From NCBI RefSeq assembly GCF_934643405.1, contig NZ_CAKUCL010000252.1, forward strand, positions 1 to 10,662: a stretch of 10,662 nucleotides of DNA, read 5' to 3'. Origin of the DNA: an uncultured Actinoplanes sp. (GTDB lineage: Bacteria > Actinomycetota > Actinomycetes > Mycobacteriales > Micromonosporaceae). This document shows positions 6,177 to 10,662 of this stretch, piece by piece. The translations under genes were made by a program, and so were the position numbers. How positions within the stretch are numbered: the first letter of the stretch is position 1; every line of letters begins with the position of its first letter. The notes below the pieces were generated by a model. The model was given only the letters and a program-made list of their open reading frames with translations. It did not search any database and was not told where the DNA came from.

Positions 6177-7655
6177 GTGGGCGAAGAGGTCGAGCAGGCG
6201 AACTTCACCCGGGAGGACCGTGCGAGGTACCGGCACAAGATCCGGCGCAGCCTCGACGTGTTCGCCGCGATGCTGCGCGAGGCACGGTTCGAGTTCGAGC
6301 GGCCGCTCACCGGCATGGAGATCGAGCTCAATCTGATCGACGACCGGGCCGACCCGGCGATGCGCAACGCCGAGGTGCTGGGCGCGATCGCCGATCCGGA
6401 CTTCCAGACCGAGCTGGGCCAGTTCAACATCGAGATCAACGTGCCGCCGCGGCGCCTGGCCGGCGACGAGAACGCCGACCTGGAACGGACGCTGCGCGCG
6501 AGTCTCAACCACGCGGAGAAGCGGGCGCGCGAGGTCGGCGCGCACACCGTGATGATCGGGATTTTGCCGACGCTGCGCCGGGAGCACATGACCGAGGACG
6601 CGCTGTCGGTCAATCCGCGGTACAAGCTGCTCAACGAGCAGATCTTCGCGGCCCGCGGCGAGGACCTGGACATTCGCATCGACGGGGTGGACCGGCTCGC
6701 GGTGACCACCGACACGATCGCACCGGAGTCGGCCTGCACCAGCACCCAGTTCCACCTCCAGGTCAGCCCGGCGCAGTTCGCCTCGTACTGGAACGCCGCC
6801 CAGGTGATCGCCGGGGTGCAGGTGGCGCTGGGGGCGAACGCGCCGCTGCTGTTCGGCCGCGAGCTGTGGCGCGAGACCCGGATCCCGCTGTTCGAGCAGG
6901 CCACCGACACCCGGTCGGAGGAGATCAGGGCCCAGGGCGTACGGCCGAGGGTGTGGTTCGGCGAGCGGTGGATCACCAGTGTGTTCGACCTGTTCGAGGA
7001 GAACGTCCGATACTTCCCGGCGCTGCTGCCGATCTGCGACGACGCCGATCCGGCCGAGATCCTCGAGCGGGGCGAGGTGCCCGAGCTGGGTGAGCTGCGG
7101 CTGCACAACGGCACGGTGTACCGGTGGAACCGGCCGATCTACGCGGTGGTCAAGGGCCGCCCGCACCTGCGGGTGGAGAACCGGGTGCTGCCGGCCGGCC
7201 CGACGGTCCTCGACACGATGGCCAACGCGGCCTTCTACTACGGCCTCATCCGTACGCTCGCGGACGCCGAACGCCCGCTGTGGACGCAGATGAGCTTCAG
7301 CGCCGCCGAGGAGAACTTCCACACGTGCGCGCGGCACGGCATCGACGCCAGCGTGTTCTGGCCGGGCATGGGTTACATCCAGGTGACCGAGCTCGTCCTG
7401 CGCCGGCTGCTGCCGCTGGCACACGCCGGGCTGGACCGGTGGGGGGTGTCGCCGGCCGAGCGGGACAGGTTGCTCGGCGTGATCGAGCAGCGCTGCCTCA
7501 CCCACCGCAACGGCGCCGCGTGGCAGGTCCAGACGTTGCACGCCCTGGAGGCCGACGGTCACGACCGCCGGGAGGCCCTGCACGAGATGCTCCGGCAGTA
7601 CCTCCCGCTGATGCACGAGAACCGCCCCGTGCACGAGTGGCCGTACCCGGCCTGA
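6177..7655 (+). CDS. Glutamate-cysteine ligase-like enzyme (GCS2 family)
   Basis: 492 residues from GTG 6177, which gives the N-terminus MGEEVEQANFTREDR that I expect for this actinobacterial family and lies behind AGAGAGGTGG. ATG 6153 or 6063 would add residues of no clear pattern. The sequence fits the GCS2 group of ATP-dependent carboxylate-amine ligases. Landmarks are GMEIELN (46-52, the glutamates expected to bind metal), ELGQFNIEIN (79-88), CTSTQFHLQV (187-196) and LRVENRVLPAGPTVLDTMAN (331-350). Family enzymes join the gamma-carboxyl of glutamate to an amine, classically cysteine. In actinobacteria that use mycothiol the true substrate of this roughly 490-residue subgroup is not settled to my knowledge, so it should not be assumed to make glutathione. 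It is probably a cytoplasmic single gene: 132 bp follow the upstream gene, and it converges on the CobE-like gene with only 9 bp between stops. Confidence 0.92.
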   Translation: MGEEVEQANFTREDRARYRHKIRRSLDVFAAMLREARFEFERPLTGMEIELNLIDDRADPAMRNAEVLGAIADPDFQTELGQFNIEINVPPRRLAGDENADLERTLRASLNHAEKRAREVGAHTVMIGILPTLRREHMTEDALSVNPRYKLLNEQIFAARGEDLDIRIDGVDRLAVTTDTIAPESACTSTQFHLQVSPAQFASYWNAAQVIAGVQVALGANAPLLFGRELWRETRIPLFEQATDTRSEEIRAQGVRPRVWFGERWITSVFDLFEENVRYFPALLPICDDADPAEILERGEVPELGELRLHNGTVYRWNRPIYAVVKGRPHLRVENRVLPAGPTVLDTMANAAFYYGLIRTLADAERPLWTQMSFSAAEENFHTCARHGIDASVFWPGMGYIQVTELVLRRLLPLAHAGLDRWGVSPAERDRLLGVIEQRCLTHRNGAAWQVQTLHALEADGHDRREALHEMLRQYLPLMHENRPVHEWPYPA

Positions 7656-7670
7656 CCCTTCGCCTCAGGC
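7650..7670. terminator. Short bidirectional hairpin built from two convergent stop codons
   Basis: GCCTGA (7650-7655) and TCAGGC (7665-7670) form a 6-bp stem around a 9-base loop. Each arm is the last alanine codon plus TGA stop of one of the two converging genes, so the stem is symmetrical for both transcripts. It is short and lacks a T-run, so a termination role is tentative. Confidence 0.4.
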
Positions 7671-8036
7671 GGCCACCGCGACCGCCACGGTGACGTTGCG
7701 CAGGATCCGCTTCGTCACGATGAGCCGGCCGCGCGGTCCGGCGGCACACAGCGCCGCCGCCTCGGCGACACTGGGCGTGCCGGCCCGCCCGGCGACGGTG
7801 ACGCTGGGGTTGGGTACCCGTTGCCGCGCGAGTTCCTCGGCCGGCCACCCGCTCAGCCGCCATCCCTTCTCCCGGGCCATCTCCCGTACGGCGTGATCAG
7901 CGGCCCGCCGCGCGACGGTGGCCAGGATCGCCACGTCCGTCCCGGCGATGCCGGCCTGCTCGAGGACCGTGTCGACGGCGGCGCGGAGCTCCTCGGTGGT
8001 GGCAGCGCCGCGCGCACCGACCCCGACCACGATCAT
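7665..8036 (-). CDS. CobE/CbiG C-terminal-domain protein (cobalamin biosynthesis type)
   Basis: 123 residues from ATG 8036, whose ATGA overlaps the stop of the upstream TetR gene, so translation is probably coupled. It matches the free-standing CbiG C-terminal domain (CobE type): glycine-rich start IVVGVGARGAATTEEL (2-17), VPNPS (74-78), GTPSVAEAAAL (86-96) and a closing K109 with NVTVAVA (114-120). In cobalamin pathways CbiG opens the cobalt-precorrin-5A lactone and CobE is a small related protein of less certain role. This copy is the size of a complete CobE, not a fragment. No other cobalamin gene is visible in the window, and the neighbours are a TetR repressor and an efflux pump, an unexpected setting. 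A longer in-frame reading back to 8747 is only the shadow of the TetR gene. The function within this operon is unknown. Confidence 0.88.
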   Translation of the reverse strand: MIVVGVGARGAATTEELRAAVDTVLEQAGIAGTDVAILATVARRAADHAVREMAREKGWRLSGWPAEELARQRVPNPSVTVAGRAGTPSVAEAAALCAAGPRGRLIVTKRILRNVTVAVAVAA

Positions 8037-8800
8037 CCGGCGGCCCGGCGGCTGATCAACGCGTCGACGCCGTCGAGCAGGCGCTGCAGGCCGAACGCGA
8101 ACGCCCGGCCCGGGTCGGCCGCGGCCTGGTACTCCTCGCCGGCGGCCGCACCCACCCGCGTGGCCGTCGGAATGCTCGCCGGGTCGAACACCTTCTCCAG
8201 CGCGGGCGCCGCCAGCTCCCACCACTGCTCGTCGCTCAGGCCGGTCCGCTGCGCCACGAGGACCGACCCGACCGCCGCGCGGGCCGCCCCGTGCACGTAG
8301 TCGGCGACCATCTGCACGACCAGGTCCATCTCGATGTCCGACAGGCCGACGCCGTCGACGGCGCGCAGCTCGTAGTCGTATTTCGCCAGCAGATGCGGGC
8401 CCAGCGGCGGCCGGGCCGTCGCCACCTCGAGCATCCACGGGTGCCGGAGGTAGAGGTCCAGGTTCGATCGCGCCACCAGCTCCAGGCGCGCCCGCCAGCC
8501 CTCCGGCACCGACGCCGGCATCGCCTCGGCGCAGACCGTGTCCAGCATCAGGTCGATCAGCTCGGCCTTGCCGGGCACGTAGGTGTACAGCGCCATGGCC
8601 TGCACGCCCAGCCTCTCGGCCACCCGGCGCATCGACAGCCCGGACAGGCCGGCCTCGTCGGCGATGGCGATGGCGGCGGCGGCCACCTCGTCGACGGTGA
8701 ACCGGGGCTTCGGGCCGCGACGCGGGCGCTCCGGCGGCACGCGCCACAGCAGTTCGATGCTCCGCCGCGGGTCGCCGGCGCCGCTGAAGTCGGTCGTCAC
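8033..8800 (-). CDS. TetR-family transcriptional repressor
   Basis: 255 residues from GTG 8800, chosen because GGGAGGAT sits just upstream; ATG 8818 would add six residues and lacks a better site. The DNA-binding domain covers about 34-82 (FTVDEVAAAAIAIADEAG, then LSMRRVAERLGVQAMALYTYVPGKAELIDLML), a clear TetR helix-turn-helix. It follows a proline/arginine-rich arm (RVPPERPRRGPKPR). The rest is helical and ends in FAFGLQRLLDGVDALI (about 235-250), typical of the tetracycline-repressor-like C-terminal ligand domain. Such proteins dimerise, bind short palindromes and release DNA when a small molecule binds. It is divergent from the DrrA/DrrB-type exporter, with two palindromes in between, so it very likely represses the exporter and itself. 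The inducer is unknown. It overlaps the CobE-like gene by ATGA. Confidence 0.93.
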   Translation of the reverse strand: MTTDFSGAGDPRRSIELLWRVPPERPRRGPKPRFTVDEVAAAAIAIADEAGLSGLSMRRVAERLGVQAMALYTYVPGKAELIDLMLDTVCAEAMPASVPEGWRARLELVARSNLDLYLRHPWMLEVATARPPLGPHLLAKYDYELRAVDGVGLSDIEMDLVVQMVADYVHGAARAAVGSVLVAQRTGLSDEQWWELAAPALEKVFDPASIPTATRVGAAAGEEYQAAADPGRAFAFGLQRLLDGVDALISRRAAG

Positions 8801-8852
8801 GGTGCCATCCTCCCGCATCGGACCAGCCGGGACGGCAGCCGGACCAAATAAC

Positions 8853-8881
8853 TCTTTACGCCGTACGCAATAAGGCTACAA
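8853..8881 (-). promoter_or_regulatory. Candidate promoter of the tetR-cobE operon
   Basis: On the minus strand TTGTAG (8881-8876) and TAAAGA (8858-8853) are separated by 17 bp. Both hexamers are weak matches, but the spacing is ideal. The site lies over the left operator and over the promoter of the divergent exporter, which would allow one repressor to control both directions. Confidence 0.35.
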
Positions 8882-8882
8882 T
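8855..8882 (+). promoter_or_regulatory. Promoter of the ABC exporter operon
   Basis: TTTACG (8855-8860) as -35 and TACAAT (8877-8882) as -10, spaced 16 bp, give a good sigma-70-type promoter for a high-GC genome. Transcription would begin near 8889, leaving a leader of roughly 22 nt. The left operator overlaps the -35 and the right operator begins at the predicted start site. Confidence 0.65.
8856..8867. promoter_or_regulatory. Left TetR operator
   Basis: TTACGCCGTACG contains the 9-bp palindrome TACGcCGTA (8857-8865, centre 8861). The same 9-mer recurs 35 bp to the right, and the 12-mers of the two sites form an inverted pair with a single mismatch. It overlaps the -35 of the exporter promoter. 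Assignment to the adjacent TetR protein is by position. Confidence 0.7.
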
Positions 8883-8886
8883 GCAA

Positions 8887-8905
8887 CTCCGTACGCCGTA
8901 AGGAG
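8887..8905. promoter_or_regulatory. Right TetR operator, including the exporter's Shine-Dalgarno sequence
   Basis: CTCCGTACGCCGTAAGGAG is a 19-bp palindrome with one mismatched pair, centred at 8896, holding the same TACGcCGTA core as the left site. Its right arm is the AAGGAG ribosome binding site of the ATPase gene (ATG 8911). The RNA could also fold so that CUCC covers GGAG, so repression could act on DNA and initiation could be damped in RNA. Confidence 0.7.
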
Positions 8906-8910
8906 ATGAG

Positions 8911-9870
8911 ATGACAATCGTGGCCGAGGGATTGACCAGGCGGTTCCGGGGGGTCGCCGCGCTGGACGGGTTCGATCTGCGGGTGGGCGAGGGCACGGTG
9001 CACGGCCTGCTCGGGCCCAACGGCGCGGGCAAGACCACCGCGATCCGCATTCTGACCACGCTGCTGCGGCCCGACGCGGGGCACGCCCGGGTGGCCGGGC
9101 ACGGCGTGCTGCGCGAGGCCGCCCTGGTGCGCGCCCGCATCGGCCTGGTCGGCCAGCAGGCGGCGGTCGACGAGGAGCTGGACGGCCGGCAGAACCTCGA
9201 GATGTTCGCCCGCCTGCACCACCTGCGTCCGCCCGCGGCCCGCCGCAGGGCCGCCGACCTGCTGGACCGCTTCGGCCTGGCCGGCACCGGCCGCAAGCCG
9301 GTGAGCAAGTACTCCGGTGGCATGCGCCGCCGCCTGGACCTGGCCTGCGGCCTGATCACCGGCCCGGCGGTGCTGTTCCTCGACGAGCCGACGACCGGCC
9401 TGGACCCGCGCGCCCGCAGCGAGGTCTGGGCGGCCGTCCGCCGGCTGGTCGCCGACGGCACGACCGTCCTGCTCACCACGCAGTACCTGGACGAGGCCGA
9501 CCAGCTCGCCGATCACCTGACCGTGATCGGCCACGGCCGCACCCTCGCCTCCGGCACCACCGACCAGCTGAAACGCCGACTGGGCGCGGACCACCTCGAC
9601 GTGATCGTCCGCGATCCCGGCCACGTGCCGGCGGCCGCCGCCCTGCTGGCCGCCTTCGCGTCCGGCGAGATCCGCACCGATCAGGACCGGCGGAAGATCA
9701 GTGTCCCGGTACGGGACCGGGTTGCGGCCCTGTCCGGCGCGATGAGCGCGTTGGCGGACAGTGGCGTGCAGGCCGACGACATCGCGCTGCGCCGGCCCAC
9801 GCTCGACGAGGTGTTCCTGCACCTGACGGCCGGCAACCCCGGTCAGGACGACCGGAGGGTGGCGGCGTGA
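8911..9870 (+). CDS. ABC-2 exporter ATPase (DrrA-like, daunorubicin-resistance family)
   Basis: 319 residues; ATG 8911 follows AAGGAG by 5 nt. All ATPase motifs are present: Walker A GPNGAGKTT (35-43), Q-loop GQQ (81-83), signature YSGGMRRRLDLA (134-145), Walker B VLFLDEP (154-160) and D-loop TGLD. The switch position has glutamine (TTQYLDEADQLAD, Q191) instead of histidine, which is characteristic of DrrA-type proteins. The C-terminal extension (about 220-319) contains RRPTLDEVFLHLTA, also typical of this family. DrrA pairs with a DrrB permease to export hydrophobic antibiotics such as anthracyclines. The cargo here is unknown, and no biosynthetic genes are seen. It overlaps the permease gene by GTGA. 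Probable control is by the divergent TetR. Confidence 0.95.
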   Translation: MTIVAEGLTRRFRGVAALDGFDLRVGEGTVHGLLGPNGAGKTTAIRILTTLLRPDAGHARVAGHGVLREAALVRARIGLVGQQAAVDEELDGRQNLEMFARLHHLRPPAARRRAADLLDRFGLAGTGRKPVSKYSGGMRRRLDLACGLITGPAVLFLDEPTTGLDPRARSEVWAAVRRLVADGTTVLLTTQYLDEADQLADHLTVIGHGRTLASGTTDQLKRRLGADHLDVIVRDPGHVPAAAALLAAFASGEIRTDQDRRKISVPVRDRVAALSGAMSALADSGVQADDIALRRPTLDEVFLHLTAGNPGQDDRRVAA

Positions 9871-10634
9871 GGACGGCGTACTGGATCGCCTCGGACAGCT
9901 GGACCCTCACCCGCCGCACCCTGCTGCACTGGCGCAACCAGCCCGCCCAGCTGCTGCTCGGCCTGCTGTTCCCGGTGATGGTGCTGCTGATGTTCGGCTA
10001 TCTGTTCGGCGGCGCGATGGTCGTCCCCGGCGGCGGCGACTACCGCGACTTCCTGCTGCCCGGCATGGTCACGCTGACGATGGCCTTCGGCCTGGAGACC
10101 ACCTTCCAGGCGGTGAGCACCGACGCCGGCCGCGGCGTGACCGACCGTTTCCGCACCATGCCGATCGCGTCCGGAGCCGTGGTCACCGGCCGCAGCCTCG
10201 CCGACATGCTGAACGCGGCGGTGGGCCTGCTGGTGCTGATCGCATGCGGACTGGCGATCGGCTGGCGCTGGCACGACGGCCTCGCCAATGCCGTGCTCGC
10301 CGCCGGCCTGTTGCTGCTGCTGCGCTTCGCGCTGCTGTGGCTGGGGATCTGGCTGGCGCTGACGGCCGGCCGCCCGGACACCTTGATGGCGGTGCAGATC
10401 CTGGTGTGGCCGCTCGGCTTCCTGTCCAGCATCTTCACCGCGCCGGAGACGATGCCCGGCTGGCTGGGCGCGATCGCCCGGTGGAACCCGTTGTCCGCCA
10501 CCGCCGACGCCACGAGAGACCTGTTCGGCAATCCCGGCGCCGGCGTCGAGCTGTGGCCGGCCGTCGTCTGGCCGCTGGCGCTGCTGGCCGTCTTCGTGCC
10601 GCTGGCGGTCCGCCGCTACCGACGGCTGACCTGA
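9867..10634 (+). CDS. ABC-2 exporter permease (DrrB-like)
   Basis: 255 residues starting at GTG 9867, which overlaps the ATPase stop as GTGA, so the two are almost certainly co-translated and form one complex. Hydrophobic segments at about 28-48, 62-82, 110-132, 140-165, 173-190 and 230-247 give the six helices usual for ABC-2 permeases. The stretch GRGVTDRFRTMPI (88-100) and the late loop WNPLSATADATRDLF (206-220) are recognisable family signatures. Length matches complete DrrB-type proteins. It sits in the plasma membrane and works with the preceding ATPase, probably as a dimer of each. Only 28 bp follow before the window ends, and no terminator is visible. Confidence 0.94.
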   Translation: MRTAYWIASDSWTLTRRTLLHWRNQPAQLLLGLLFPVMVLLMFGYLFGGAMVVPGGGDYRDFLLPGMVTLTMAFGLETTFQAVSTDAGRGVTDRFRTMPIASGAVVTGRSLADMLNAAVGLLVLIACGLAIGWRWHDGLANAVLAAGLLLLLRFALLWLGIWLALTAGRPDTLMAVQILVWPLGFLSSIFTAPETMPGWLGAIARWNPLSATADATRDLFGNPGAGVELWPAVVWPLALLAVFVPLAVRRYRRLT

Positions 10635-10662
10635 CCGTGTGGGCGCCCGTGACGTCTAGGCC

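Noticed and set aside
7665..8747. 360-codon minus-strand open frame fused to the CobE-like protein
   Set aside because: The upstream two-thirds is out of frame with the clear TetR protein and is arginine/glycine/alanine noise. The real gene starts at ATG 8036, overlapping the TetR stop.
9867..10634. Any gene antisense to the DrrA/DrrB pair (for example minus frames at 8797-9822 and 9843-10274)
   Set aside because: These are glutamine/histidine/arginine-rich shadows of two well-recognised transporter genes.

Overview
The window is very high in GC and its codons end mostly in G or C. Starts are often GTG behind purine-rich ribosome binding sites, and the proteins look actinobacterial: a STAS/HATPase anti-sigma-type regulator, DrrA/DrrB-type exporters and an actinobacterial GCS2-family ligase. 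My best guess is a filamentous actinomycete, perhaps Micromonosporaceae (Actinoplanes-like). This is inferred from gene content and style, not from a marker gene. There are no rRNA or tRNA genes, insertion sequences or CRISPR arrays. The window looks chromosomal.

Layout. Positions 1-978 (minus) hold the N-terminal membrane part of a fused ABC exporter that runs off the left edge. Divergent from it, 1079-1810 (+) encodes a STAS domain fused to a HATPase. That gene ends in a stop codon interlocked with the stop of a 3.5-kb minus-strand gene (1807-5304). The 3.5-kb gene encodes a protein of about 1165 residues: a short conserved-looking N-terminus with a CxxC motif, then about 1070 residues of low-complexity Pro/Ala/Gly/Ser sequence built from at least six families of in-frame tandem repeats. 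Divergent from it, 5523-6044 (+) encodes a small protein with two membrane segments behind an exceptionally strong ribosome binding site. Then comes a GCS2-family (glutamate-cysteine ligase-like) enzyme at 6177-7655 (+).

The right third is a compact drug-resistance-style locus. A TetR-family repressor (8033-8800, minus) overlaps by ATGA a small CobE/CbiG C-terminal-domain protein (7665-8036, minus). Divergent from the repressor is a two-gene ABC exporter, an ATPase (8911-9870) and a permease (9867-10634), joined by GTGA. The 110-bp divergent intergenic region contains two copies of the palindrome TACGcCGTA, 35 bp apart. One overlaps the -35 and the other overlaps the exporter's Shine-Dalgarno sequence, as expected for TetR operators controlling export and probably the repressor itself.

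The points most worth a second look are the repeat-rich disordered protein with its duplicated PQMGQLNRP motif and its divergent membrane-protein partner, the STAS domain that lacks the usual phosphoacceptor serine, the pairing of a cobalamin-pathway domain with a TetR/ABC efflux locus, and the double operator that also embraces a ribosome binding site.
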